Source: Oscillospiraceae bacterium (GTDB lineage Bacteria > Bacillota > Clostridia > Oscillospirales > Ruminococcaceae). Taken from it: a DNA stretch of 9,244 bases. The stretch is taken from contig JAFUWP010000187.1 in the NCBI GenBank assembly GCA_017483405.1, positions 1 to 9,244 of the forward strand. Direction: 5' to 3'. Every line of letters begins with the position of its first letter. The stretch's first letter is position 1. The translations under genes were made by a program, and so were the position numbers. Shown here piece after piece: positions 1 to 7,074 of this stretch. Below the pieces are notes generated by a model, which made no database searches, had not been told where the DNA came from, and saw nothing but the letters and a program-made list of their open reading frames with translations.

Positions 1-1582
1 AGCCGGAGAAATCAGAATCGGTGATGTACTTCATCTGAGAAGCCTTTGTGCAGTCTCCGGAATAGGAAGTACAGAAAGCTTTTGTATCTGTATTTTTGGT
101 ATTATAGGCATCCAGAAGCTCATAGCCGTAATTGGACTTGTTCGGATACCATGTAGAAGTAGTTTTCGGGGAGAAGGTGATTTTGCTGGGCGTACCGCTG
201 ACCGTTTCAGAAAGATAAGAATTCGAGTCACGACACGGGTCAGAACCTCTGCCCATCGTGAGAGCCTGTCCGAGCGTATAGCCTTGGAATCGGTTATTTT
301 CGGAAACCATATCCGAGCCGTCACCGCCGATGATGCCGGTTGTGCCTGAACCGTTGCTGTCCTTGCCATAAGCGGAATAATAGTTATTATAGATATGCGC
401 CGAACCGTTGCCGAGCTGAGGGCATCTGCGGACATTTTCATCCCACCAGTTATAGAGCAGAGTCGTGCGGTCACGGGTGATTTCATCATTCTGCGTTCCG
501 TAGGCGACTGTCCAGTAACGGTGCTTGAGATGACAGTAAGAGATAGTCACATAGTCAGGAGAACGGAGTCTGTCTTTGGCATCATAATAGGATTCATAAG
601 GGGTATTAATCCAGATAAATTTGCCGACTTCATCCTGACCGTTTCCGGTTCTGTCATAAGTAAGCTGGGATTCAAAATAGATATGGTCAATCCAGATTTG
701 TCTTGATGACCAGATATTAATAAGAATTCGGTTTGGTGTGTTTTTGGCTACCATTTTCAGGTTGCGGAAAACGATATTGTCAGAAGGGGAATCATCTTCC
801 GCACCATAAGCATCATTGGTACGAAGCTGACAGTCATAGATTGTGTGACTACCGTAGCATCCGACAATCGTTTTATTATCCCGAATGCGGGTATTGCCCT
901 TGCCCTTCATGTCAATATCGCCTGTGATGACAATGGTCTGTGCGCCGACGGAATTGAGCTGTTTTTCAAGGTCGTCTGCTGTATTGACATAGACCACTTC
1001 GCCGAGCAAACCGCCGATAGTTCCGGCTTTTTCGCCGGAAGGTGTCATCGAATCGCCTGCATAGCCCTCCAGACCGTCGAGATTTAATTTATATTTCTGA
1101 TAATCGGCTTTGGAATAGCTGGAAAGGCTGAAACCTGCGCCATCGGTATACGTCAGCGATTTGGAGGAATCGGCATTGCTGGTGATTTTATAATACAGAG
1201 CATAGCCGTCATAATCGTTCTGGACGGCTTCGATTTTCCATCGCTGATTTGCGCCGTCCGTATCGGCCGAGAGCGTGACGGATGTGCCGGATGCGGTCAG
1301 AACATAGCCATTCGAGGCGTTGACAATCTCGAACACGCCGGAACTGATATAGTTTACCGTCCATTTTTCAGCAGTTGTGCCGTTCTGTTCGGCAGGGATG
1401 AGGGATGTTCCGGAGGCATTGACATTCTGATTGGTATCGAACATACCCAGCCGGAAATACTGCAACGGATAGGAAACGGCGGCTTCTGCGGTTATCTGGC
1501 TTTCTGACGGCACAACAGCGCACATCGCGCAGGCCATCAGAGAGGCTGTCAGGACAGACAGCATTTTTTTCATATATCGCAT
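1..1582 (-). CDS. Secreted pectate lyase (PL1) with N-terminal RICIN-type lectin domain, 3' end outside window
   Basis: Secreted enzyme predicted to cleave polygalacturonate (pectin backbone) by beta-elimination, acting outside the cell. The 527 visible residues are open to the left edge, so the C-terminus is missing. Residues 1-34 form a signal peptide (MRYMKKMLSVLTAS then a hydrophobic stretch) with likely cleavage near AEA|AV. Residues about 38-165 resemble a RICIN/CBM13-like carbohydrate-binding domain, with EKWTV and QRWKI as QxW-like repeats. From about 195 the parallel beta-helix of polysaccharide lyase family 1 begins: TIVITGDIDMKGKGNTRI, then IWIDHIYFE (WIDH 297-300), VTISYCHLKHRYWTVAYG, and RRCPQLGNGSAHIYNNYY (385-402), which carries the probable catalytic Arg. 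The family RxPxxR motif is imperfect, with Gly where the second Arg is usual. The start at 1582 has AAAGGGG 8 bases upstream; Met4 would sit too far from it. The gene has its own promoter and is not part of the upstream operon. A C-terminal dockerin or second CBM could lie beyond the edge. Confidence 0.92.
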   Translation of the reverse strand, partial: MRYMKKMLSVLTASLMACAMCAVVPSESQITAEAAVSYPLQYFRLGMFDTNQNVNASGTSLIPAEQNGTTAEKWTVNYISSGVFEIVNASNGYVLTASGTSVTLSADTDGANQRWKIEAVQNDYDGYALYYKITSNADSSKSLTYTDGAGFSLSSYSKADYQKYKLNLDGLEGYAGDSMTPSGEKAGTIGGLLGEVVYVNTADDLEKQLNSVGAQTIVITGDIDMKGKGNTRIRDNKTIVGCYGSHTIYDCQLRTNDAYGAEDDSPSDNIVFRNLKMVAKNTPNRILINIWSSRQIWIDHIYFESQLTYDRTGNGQDEVGKFIWINTPYESYYDAKDRLRSPDYVTISYCHLKHRYWTVAYGTQNDEITRDRTTLLYNWWDENVRRCPQLGNGSAHIYNNYYSAYGKDSNGSGTTGIIGGDGSDMVSENNRFQGYTLGQALTMGRGSDPCRDSNSYLSETVSGTPSKITFSPKTTSTWYPNKSNYGYELLDAYNTKNTDTKAFCTSYSGDCTKASQMKYITDSDFSG

Positions 1583-1590
1583 AAAAAATT

Positions 1591-1597
1591 CCCCTTT
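1591..1597 (-). promoter_or_regulatory. Ribosome binding site of the pectate lyase gene
   Basis: AAAGGGG read on the minus strand, 8 bases before the ATG at 1582. This spacing selects the Met1 start over the in-frame ATG at 1573, although MKKML would also be a plausible signal peptide beginning. Confidence 0.75.
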
Positions 1598-1645
1598 GTT
1601 AAATTTGACTTGTTTCTATTTCTGAACAATTTATGAACTGATATT

Positions 1646-1674
1646 ATCATATCACAAATTGACTCATAATACAA
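1646..1674 (-). promoter_or_regulatory. Sigma-A promoter with extended -10 for the pectate lyase gene
   Basis: On the minus strand TTGTAT (1674-1669) is followed after 17 bases by TATGAT (1651-1646), and TGA directly precedes the -10, giving a TGn extended -10 element. The -35 matches the consensus at only three positions, which suits an extended -10 promoter that may need an activator. The predicted start of transcription is near 1639, giving a leader of about 57 bases. The promoter lies just downstream of the terminator of the preceding operon, so the gene is an independent unit. Confidence 0.65.
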
Positions 1675-1723
1675 TGATTTTTTCACTCCTGTTTATTGCA
1701 GATTCGCTCCTTTTGGAAGATGC

Positions 1724-1756
1724 AAAAAAGCACTGTCCCGATGACAGTGCTTTTTT
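1724..1756 (-). terminator. Strong rho-independent terminator closing the six-gene operon
   Basis: A perfect 14-base-pair inverted repeat: AAAAAAGCACTGTC at 1724-1737 and GACAGTGCTTTTTT at 1743-1756, with a 5-base loop. On the minus strand the hairpin ends in a run of six T. It begins 3 bases after the stop codon of the PglX-like gene. The matching A-run on the other arm would also let it work on the plus strand, but no plus-strand gene is present to use it. Confidence 0.93.
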
Positions 1757-1759
1757 AAA

Positions 1760-3745
1760 TTATATCAGCGGATGCTGTTCAAAATCCCAGCTTGTCTCGA
1801 AGCTGTTCCAGTCCTCACGGCAGAGCTGAATATTTTCCTCGACAAGCTCCTGAATCCGGTCGGAATCGGTTTTCAGATACGGCAGATATTTCAAATCCCG
1901 TGCCTGAATGTTCATAGTCGGATTCCGGAGATATAATAAATATTCAGCCGGCTTACTGCAAAGAAAGGCAAGCAGGGCATTCTGTTCGCGTTCGGAATCG
2001 GCAAACAGGCACGAACCGGCCACATCAAACAGGAATCCGGCCGGATTCTTCCGGAAACTCGGCGATTTCGCGATGAATGTCCAAGTTATCGCCGGACGGA
2101 AATAATACTGTTTGTTCTTGAGCCGTCCGCCTGCATGTTGCAGATTCAGCTTTTCATGAAAGGCAGTCAGTTCCGCTCCGCCGTGCGCATAATTGAGCAC
2201 ATGCGTATGATTGCCGTACCATTTGCGATAGCCTCCGCCTTTGTGATACGGAAACCATTTTTTAGCACTCTGTTCGGCCTGTTCATGAGTTTCGGCATCG
2301 AAACAGATATTTTCATAGCTGACCTCATGCCAGAACCGGACAAATCTGGAATTATCGGAAGTCGTGAGGCCTTGTTTCGGTTCGGCGGAATCCCCCAGCT
2401 GAGATTCATGAAATAACTGCAATACCGCCTCCGATGCCCAGTAAATCACCGGACTGTCCGGAATCCGGAAAAACTGTTCCTGCGCGATGACATAACAGGG
2501 AGCTTTTCTTTGCAGATAAGTATCTTTTTTGCGTTCGGTATCGGTATCATCACAGAGATAGTAATACATGCCCGTATCGGAGGAAGACGGCGGATGTTTC
2601 TGCATCACCCAGCAGACACTCTGCACGATAGTACCGACATCAGCAGTATCAAAGGCATACATCCCCAGATGAAGCATTATCCTGATGACATGTCCGTGCA
2701 GAATTTTTTCTCTCAGGGAGGTGAATGCCGGCAGAAACAGCCAGTTCTGGATAGTCAGCATGGCGCAGAAGCCGTTATCTTCGGTCAGTGCCGAACAGCG
2801 TTCGATGAAGCAGGCGTACAAATCGCGCCAGCTGTCGGGATATTCGGCCTTGACGAACCTCAGCAGGCGGTCAGGCATACCGGAACTCCCCATGTAGGGC
2901 GGATTGGTTATCACAATCTGATACTTCTGATGCAGAAGCCTGTCAGTTTCCTTCCGTGCGGAAGATTGCAGGAGTGAGCCTTCGGGTTCATCATCGGGGA
3001 AATACTGCACATCCGGCCGGATGCCGGTTTTCAGGAAATCGGGGTCATGGATGAGTGCTTTCAGCAGAAGGGAGAATTCAGCAATCCGGCAGGCATGAAT
3101 ATCGAGTTCCAGACCGAACAGATTTTTTTGCAGAATCTTTCTGACGGCGATTTCCGCCGGAATCCCCTGATTCTGATAGAGTTTCAGGAACATATCGAAC
3201 GCCGTCAGCAGGATATGGCCTGTTCCGGCGCAGGGGTCGAGCAGGCGGATGATTTCCGTAGAAACGGAATCTTCTTCTTCCGGATTGTTATCCAGCAGAT
3301 ACGGCCATTCCGCCGGAAACATCCGGCCGAGGGTATTTTCGAGCAGACAGGCGGTTATCCATTCGGGGGTGAAGAACTGGGTCACGGCCGGAATTTCATT
3401 TTCTGCGAACTTGGCATGTTTTTTATCGGCGAAGATTTTATCTTTCTCATCCGTTTGATAATACTGATGCATCCAGCCGATAATCTGCACCGGACAGGCA
3501 TTTTCTGACAGGCATTCATGCAGAATCTGTTCCAGTTCCGGACGGAGAAAGCGCACATCATCGGGGAAATGCCATGCCGGAATGAGCTGTTCCGGCCGGT
3601 ACGGAAGATGATGCTGTTTCAGACAGAAATCGGCCGTCAGATAGATAAAGCTCTGCCATGCCGATTCCTGCGGAATTTCTTCTTTCAGAAGCAATTTTTT
3701 GATATGCGCCGAAGCGTTCCGGAGCGGTTTTGTGTTCATGCTCAT
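1760..3745 (-). CDS. Compact PglX-like (BREX-type) adenine-specific DNA methyltransferase, solitary
   Basis: Predicted SAM-dependent N6-adenine DNA methyltransferase of the PglX/Eco57I-like class, 661 residues from the chosen start. Seen: IIGWMHQYYQTDEKDKIFA (from about 88), IPAVTQFFTPEWI, SAM-binding motif I DPCAGTGHIL (170-179), NLFGLELD, catalytic motif NPPYMGSSGM (281-290) with DLYACFIERC, KWFPYHKGGGYRKWYGN (496-512), ITWTFIAKS, and WNSFETSWDFEQHPLI at the very end. These blocks follow the order known from BREX PglX, which is usually about 1100-1200 residues and continues for several hundred residues past the SFETSWDF block. Here the protein stops at that point and a terminator follows at once, so this looks like a natural short form rather than a broken gene. 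The frame is open to an ATG at 3823, but the ATG at 3745 is preferred because it forms an ATGA overlap with the stop of the preceding gene; ATG 3739 is another option. No PglZ, BrxA/B/C/L or restriction nuclease is visible. The enzyme class is firm; a defence role is inference. Confidence 0.88.
   Translation of the reverse strand: MSMNTKPLRNASAHIKKLLLKEEIPQESAWQSFIYLTADFCLKQHHLPYRPEQLIPAWHFPDDVRFLRPELEQILHECLSENACPVQIIGWMHQYYQTDEKDKIFADKKHAKFAENEIPAVTQFFTPEWITACLLENTLGRMFPAEWPYLLDNNPEEEDSVSTEIIRLLDPCAGTGHILLTAFDMFLKLYQNQGIPAEIAVRKILQKNLFGLELDIHACRIAEFSLLLKALIHDPDFLKTGIRPDVQYFPDDEPEGSLLQSSARKETDRLLHQKYQIVITNPPYMGSSGMPDRLLRFVKAEYPDSWRDLYACFIERCSALTEDNGFCAMLTIQNWLFLPAFTSLREKILHGHVIRIMLHLGMYAFDTADVGTIVQSVCWVMQKHPPSSSDTGMYYYLCDDTDTERKKDTYLQRKAPCYVIAQEQFFRIPDSPVIYWASEAVLQLFHESQLGDSAEPKQGLTTSDNSRFVRFWHEVSYENICFDAETHEQAEQSAKKWFPYHKGGGYRKWYGNHTHVLNYAHGGAELTAFHEKLNLQHAGGRLKNKQYYFRPAITWTFIAKSPSFRKNPAGFLFDVAGSCLFADSEREQNALLAFLCSKPAEYLLYLRNPTMNIQARDLKYLPYLKTDSDRIQELVEENIQLCREDWNSFETSWDFEQHPLI
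3742..3745 (-). promoter_or_regulatory. ATGA stop-start overlap (translational coupling)
   Basis: The TGA of the mnmM gene (3744-3742) and the ATG of the DNA methyltransferase gene (3745-3743) share the bases ATGA. No strong Shine-Dalgarno precedes this ATG (upstream sequence CAAAGACAG), which fits re-initiation by ribosomes finishing mnmM. This sets the start of the downstream gene. Confidence 0.7.
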
Positions 3746-4317
3746 CTGTCTTTGAAAATCACAATCGGAATCGGAGGACAGTTCTGCCGGTTGACGAAGG
3801 GCATTTCGACAACGGTATAGCAATCGCTGTCGAGGGTCGGCAGAAATTCCAGAAGGGCATCACGTTCCTGAAAGCCGGTTTCCCGTCCGTAATAGAGAAT
3901 CAGTGTCATGATGCCGTCAGGTTTCAGGAGCTGTAAGCCCTGCTGAATCGCCTGAATACTGGATTCCGGCTTTGTGAAAATGTGATGATTTCCATTCGGA
4001 AGCCAGCCGAAATTGAACGTGATGCAGGAAATCGTTTCCGGCTGGAAGTAGTTCCGCATATTGGCATGACTGTCGAGAATCACATCGAAATTAGATTTGT
4101 GATTCTGCAATAATAAATTTCTGGTGCTGTCCACGGCCTCCTGCTGAATGTCGAATGCTGTCACATGACCGGCATCGCCGGCAAGATTCGAGAGAAACAG
4201 GGTATCTCTGCCCCGTCCGGCAGTGGCATCAATACATAAATCGCCGTTCTGCACATGCAGTTCCAGAACGTGATGAATTATCTGCAACGCGCTGAAATGT
4301 TTTCTGATTTCTGCCAT
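3742..4317 (-). CDS. mnmM: tRNA (mnm5s2U34) methyltransferase MnmM (YtqB family)
   Basis: Class I SAM-dependent methyltransferase of the YtqB family (often still labelled putative rRNA methylase). B. subtilis YtqB, renamed MnmM, carries out the final methylation that makes 5-methylaminomethyl-2-thiouridine at the tRNA wobble position. The 191 residues match the family's usual length. Seen: SAM motif DATAGRGRDTLFL (30-42), acidic ribose-binding segment HVTAFDIQ (51-58), family signature FNFGWLPNG (101-109), then SSIQAIQQGLQLLKPDG (119-135) and the C-terminal QNCPPIPIVIFK (178-189). Start at 4317 has AAGGAG 5 bases upstream; this Shine-Dalgarno overlaps the TAA of the preceding NADAR gene. The stop overlaps the start of the DNA methyltransferase gene. 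The product is probably a housekeeping enzyme riding in a mixed operon. Function is assigned by family resemblance. Confidence 0.9.
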   Translation of the reverse strand: MAEIRKHFSALQIIHHVLELHVQNGDLCIDATAGRGRDTLFLSNLAGDAGHVTAFDIQQEAVDSTRNLLLQNHKSNFDVILDSHANMRNYFQPETISCITFNFGWLPNGNHHIFTKPESSIQAIQQGLQLLKPDGIMTLILYYGRETGFQERDALLEFLPTLDSDCYTVVEMPFVNRQNCPPIPIVIFKDR

Positions 4318-4326
4318 AGTAACTCC

Positions 4327-4968
4327 TTAATCTGCAATATAATTCTGATAGAACACAAGAAACTCTTTTCTGTTGAAATCCGGAATTCTGTCATAGAGTT
4401 CCAGCATGAGCCGGATTTCGGCAACGGTGCGCGCCTGCGTGTTGATGCCGTTTTCCGGATTGAATTCAATATCGGTAAAGCAGTTATATTCCGCAATCTG
4501 CTGAATTTCATCGGGTTTGAGCGATTCGCGCACGGCACTGATGTAGATAAAATCAAAAAAAGCGGTTTTCGGTTCGAGTGCCCATGTGATGCCGTCATGA
4601 TAGAAGGCTATCAGTTCGCCGGATTCTTTCAGACGCTTATCGGATTTGGCTTCGCGGGGCTGTTTCTGGAGTAAGTCCTTAAACGCTCCGCCGTGCTGGA
4701 AGACTTTGGAACTCTGATAGACACATTCCAGCGGATAGCCCTGATATTTCAGATTGAAGGCACTTAATTTGATACCGAGTTCGTTCCGGCTTTTGGTGCT
4801 GATTTCGAGCGGACTGGCATCAGGGAAAGCCTGTTTCACGGCATTTTGCAGGCTGTCAGCATTTTTCTGTTTCTGCTGGAAGGATAAGCCCGAAATCCAC
4901 TGGAATTCGATTTGTTTTGCAATCACCTGCTGATTGGGTGAGATGCAGAAAGCCGGTCTTACTGCCAT
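4327..4968 (-). CDS. NADAR-family protein of the DarT1-associated antitoxin type, no DarT neighbour
   Basis: 213-residue cytoplasmic protein that I recognise as the NADAR branch found with DarT1 toxins (also seen alone in many Firmicutes). Known of the family: DarT1 attaches ADP-ribose to guanine in DNA and the paired NADAR protein removes it. Seen in order: MAVRPAF at the N-terminus, FQWISGLSFQQKQKNADSL (22-40), PLEISTKSRNELGIKLSAFNL (53-73), the SSKVFQHGGAFKDLL block (86-100) with a conserved Lys, REAKSDKRLKESGELIAF (105-122), ITWALEPKTAFFDFIYI (127-143) and FTDIEFNPENGINTQAR (164-180). There is no signal peptide or membrane segment. ATG 4968 follows AAGGGGGAA at good spacing. It lies 22 bases after the beta-helix acyltransferase gene and 9 bases before mnmM. 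No DarT (DUF4433) gene is within view on either side, so it may act on another ADP-ribosylated substrate or against an incoming toxin. Family fairly sure; substrate unknown. Confidence 0.75.
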   Translation of the reverse strand: MAVRPAFCISPNQQVIAKQIEFQWISGLSFQQKQKNADSLQNAVKQAFPDASPLEISTKSRNELGIKLSAFNLKYQGYPLECVYQSSKVFQHGGAFKDLLQKQPREAKSDKRLKESGELIAFYHDGITWALEPKTAFFDFIYISAVRESLKPDEIQQIAEYNCFTDIEFNPENGINTQARTVAEIRLMLELYDRIPDFNRKEFLVFYQNYIAD

Positions 4969-4990
4969 AAAAATTCCCCCTTATCTGAAA

Positions 4991-5656
4991 TCAGTATTTC
5001 CGGATGATAACGCCGTCATTTTTCCAGATACTGTTTTCGGGAACGACACCCCGAACACAGCTTGTTGGATAGACATTGGAATTCTGACCGATAACTGTCC
5101 CTGGGTTCAGGACACTGTTACAGCCGACTTCGACAAAATCGCCGAGCATCGCGCCCATTTTCTTAAGGCCGGTTTCGAGGGGTTCGCCGTCCGTCTTGAC
5201 TACGACAAGAGTCTTATCCGACTTGACGTTAGAAGTTATCGAACCTGCCCCCATGTGCGAATGATAGCCGAGAATGCTGTCACCAACATAGTTATAATGC
5301 GGAGTCTGGACGTTATCGAACAGAATCACGTTCTTTAATTCGACAGAATTGCCGATAACGCAGTTTTCCCCGATAAGGGCACTTCCGCGGATAAACGCGC
5401 AGTGACGGACTTCGGTGTTCGCGCCGATGATGCACGGCGCACCGATATAGGCACTCGGAAAGACTTTGGCGGTTTTATGAATCCAGACGTTTTCGGAAAC
5501 ATAGTCATAATCATCAAAACTGAGCTTGCTCCCCAGATTGATAATCATATCTTTAATGCCTTCCAGAGCCTCCCACGGATACTGAAACTGTCTGAGATAA
5601 TCAGATGCAAGGGTATAATTCAAATCATATAAATCTTCGATAGTGATATTCTGCAT
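4991..5656 (-). CDS. Left-handed beta-helix acyltransferase-like protein (GlmU C-terminal-like)
   Basis: 221 residues. The N-terminal about 55 residues form a helical lead-in (ITIEDLYDLNYTLASDYLRQF). The rest consists of hexapeptide repeats of the left-handed beta-helix fold: VWIHKTAKVFPSAYIGAPCIIGANTEVRHCAFIRG and onward, to about 205. The stretch HYNYVGDSILGYHSHMGAGS (120-139) resembles the acetyltransferase active-site region of GlmU, including a His where GlmU has its catalytic one. Such proteins are often labelled UDP-N-acetylglucosamine pyrophosphorylase in Clostridia. That label is misleading here, because the N-terminal nucleotidyltransferase domain that would do this reaction is absent. 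A sugar- or nucleotide-sugar acyltransferase role in the cytoplasm is the best inference; the substrate is unknown. Strong AGGAGGAA precedes the ATG at 5656, 18 bases after the lysozyme gene, so the two are co-transcribed and could both serve the cell envelope. Confidence 0.85.
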   Translation of the reverse strand: MQNITIEDLYDLNYTLASDYLRQFQYPWEALEGIKDMIINLGSKLSFDDYDYVSENVWIHKTAKVFPSAYIGAPCIIGANTEVRHCAFIRGSALIGENCVIGNSVELKNVILFDNVQTPHYNYVGDSILGYHSHMGAGSITSNVKSDKTLVVVKTDGEPLETGLKKMGAMLGDFVEVGCNSVLNPGTVIGQNSNVYPTSCVRGVVPENSIWKNDGVIIRKY

Positions 5657-5662
5657 GGTAAG

Positions 5663-5670
5663 TTCCTCCT
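5663..5670 (-). promoter_or_regulatory. Strong Shine-Dalgarno of the beta-helix acyltransferase gene
   Basis: AGGAGGAA on the minus strand, 6 bases before the ATG at 5656, in the 18-base gap after the lysozyme stop codon. It fixes the start at 5656. Confidence 0.8.
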
Positions 5671-5674
5671 GAAA

Positions 5675-7048
5675 TTAGTTTTCTTCTATTGCGGGTGTTT
5701 CCGGAACTTCCGGAATTTCGGGTGCTTCTGTAGAGTCCTCGGTATCGGATTCCGATTCTGTCTGTTCAATAAAGACATCAAAATCGGCATAGCCGTCAAT
5801 GCCATCGACATAGCCGGTGTTGCATCTCTGCCAGAGGAAATAATTTCCGTCATAGTCGGTCTGTTCGGTATAATGGGCGAGCCATACGGTATCGGAATCG
5901 GGATTTTCCCAGACGTTCTGGAGATAGAACTTGCTGGCATAGAGCATGGATTCATAGCCGTTTTTCTGCATCTGGTCATGGAAGGCATCCCAGAGCAGAT
6001 TCAAATCATGCAGATTGATGCCGTAATGCTGAAAGTCCGTAAAATCCTCCCAGTCGAAGGCAATGGGAAAATCGAGCTTTTCGCCGTTGAGTCGCTGGGC
6101 AATCCAGTCGGCATCGGCGCGGATTTGTGATTCATCGTTATCGGCACTGTAGAAATAAACGCCGATTTTCATGCCGGCTTCTTTGGCGGAATTGAAGTTA
6201 TATTCAAAATAGGAATCTTCCACGAGATTGCCTTCTGTACTCTTGCCGATTCGCATGATGACGAATTCGCATCCGGCGCGTTTGAGGGCATCATAATCGA
6301 CATAGCCCTGCCATGAAGAAACATCGACACCGGCGAAGCTGTTATATTTTGAGGCATACTGTTTCTTGAAATCGGCGAAATTGACCGGTTCGCCGGAATA
6401 GGAAGACGGTTTTTCATCGGCGACAGCGACTTCCAGACGGCAGGTCGACTGATTGCCGGAACTGTCGGTCAGATGGGCAGAAAGCATATAATTCCCCTGT
6501 ACGGCGGTATCGACATCGCCGTCATAAGTGAGTGTCAGATTTGTATCATAATTATCGCCATAGCCGATTAATTCTCGCAAATCGAAGACTTCTCCGGTTT
6601 TGATATAGGCATTCTGGCCGTCATTGAGAATCAGGGGCGGAGTGGTATCCTTCACCTGATAGGTGAATGTTTCTTCACGGGATTCCTGACCGTACAGATA
6701 CGGGATTGTGATTTGAAACGTCCCGATTCGTCCGGTATCGACAGGGGCGGATTCATCTTTGAGGGTGACATTGGCAGAAGTGACGAAATCCGCAACAGTC
6801 AGATTACTGTTGACTTCCACAACGGACTGACAGTTGATGAATACATTTTCGGGAGTGGGGGGTTCTGTAGGAGGTTCTGTCCAGATAAATTCCGTTTCGG
6901 ATTCGGTTTCGGGGATAGTTTCGGTTTCGGGTTCTGTCAGTTCGGTGAGCGGTTCTTCGGATGCGGTAAGATTTCCGTCAGCGGAGCATCCGGAGAGCAG
7001 GAGCGCGGAACAGCAGAAGGCAATTATTATATTTCTATTTTTTATCAT
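5675..7048 (-). CDS. Lipoprotein GH25 lysozyme with Ig-like domains
   Basis: 457-residue muramidase (N-acetylmuramidase, GH25) predicted to be tethered to the outer face of the membrane and to cut peptidoglycan. Seen: lipoprotein signal with lipobox LLSGC, Cys21 being the lipidated residue; an E/T/P-rich linker at about 30-67; beta-rich Ig-like modules at about 70-210, with QVKDTTPPLILNDG marking the second; then the GH25 domain from about 238 to 428. Catalytic residues appear intact: Asp242 in GVDVSSWQG and Asp332/Glu334 in FDWEDF, with FLWQ and GIDGYADFDVF closing the domain. The C-terminal about 28 residues are a second acidic, proline-rich tail (TESESDTEDSTEAPEIPEVPE). The start at 7048 has GAGGAA 9 bases upstream and yields the lipoprotein signal at once. 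The gene is second in the operon, 26 bases after the DUF6273-type gene. The Ig-like modules and linker probably hold the catalytic domain away from the membrane within the wall. Confidence 0.93.
   Translation of the reverse strand: MIKNRNIIIAFCCSALLLSGCSADGNLTASEEPLTELTEPETETIPETESETEFIWTEPPTEPPTPENVFINCQSVVEVNSNLTVADFVTSANVTLKDESAPVDTGRIGTFQITIPYLYGQESREETFTYQVKDTTPPLILNDGQNAYIKTGEVFDLRELIGYGDNYDTNLTLTYDGDVDTAVQGNYMLSAHLTDSSGNQSTCRLEVAVADEKPSSYSGEPVNFADFKKQYASKYNSFAGVDVSSWQGYVDYDALKRAGCEFVIMRIGKSTEGNLVEDSYFEYNFNSAKEAGMKIGVYFYSADNDESQIRADADWIAQRLNGEKLDFPIAFDWEDFTDFQHYGINLHDLNLLWDAFHDQMQKNGYESMLYASKFYLQNVWENPDSDTVWLAHYTEQTDYDGNYFLWQRCNTGYVDGIDGYADFDVFIEQTESESDTEDSTEAPEIPEVPETPAIEEN
6848..6961 (-). 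repeat. Low-complexity Glu/Thr/Pro-rich linker coding segment
   Basis: Encodes residues about 30-67 of the GH25 lipoprotein. Imperfect short repeats of GAAACCGAA- and ACAGAACC-type units translate to ELTEPETETIPETESETE and TEPPTEPPTPEN. It acts as a flexible spacer between lipid anchor and Ig-like domains. Such repeats are prone to length variation between strains. Confidence 0.7.
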
Positions 7049-7074
7049 AAATCAAAATTCCTCGTTTCAGATAA

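Noticed and set aside
31..489. Minus-strand open frame of 152 codons
   Set aside because: It lies inside the pectate lyase gene in another frame. The pectate lyase frame is open throughout, has a signal peptide and carries family motifs.
395..1087. Plus-strand open frames opposite the pectate lyase gene
   Set aside because: They have no recognisable domains and no Shine-Dalgarno, and are antisense shadows of a well-supported gene.
2510..3820. Several plus-strand frames of 100-155 codons opposite the DNA methyltransferase gene
   Set aside because: They are antisense shadows without motifs. The minus-strand frame carries every PglX-type motif in order.
3746..3823. 26-codon upstream extension of the PglX-like gene to ATG 3823
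   Set aside because: It would overlap the well-supported mnmM C-terminus (including the PPIPIVIFK segment) by 82 bases, and its residues do not resemble the family. The ATGA junction at 3745 gives a better start.
1760..4968. Complete BREX or DarTG defence system
   Set aside because: No DarT, PglZ, BrxC-type ATPase or Lon-like protease is encoded in the window. Only single relatives of components are present.
4991..5656. Assignment as GlmU or UDP-N-acetylglucosamine pyrophosphorylase
   Set aside because: Only the beta-helix part is present. The nucleotidyltransferase domain with its GxG loop is absent, so the symbol glmU is not justified.
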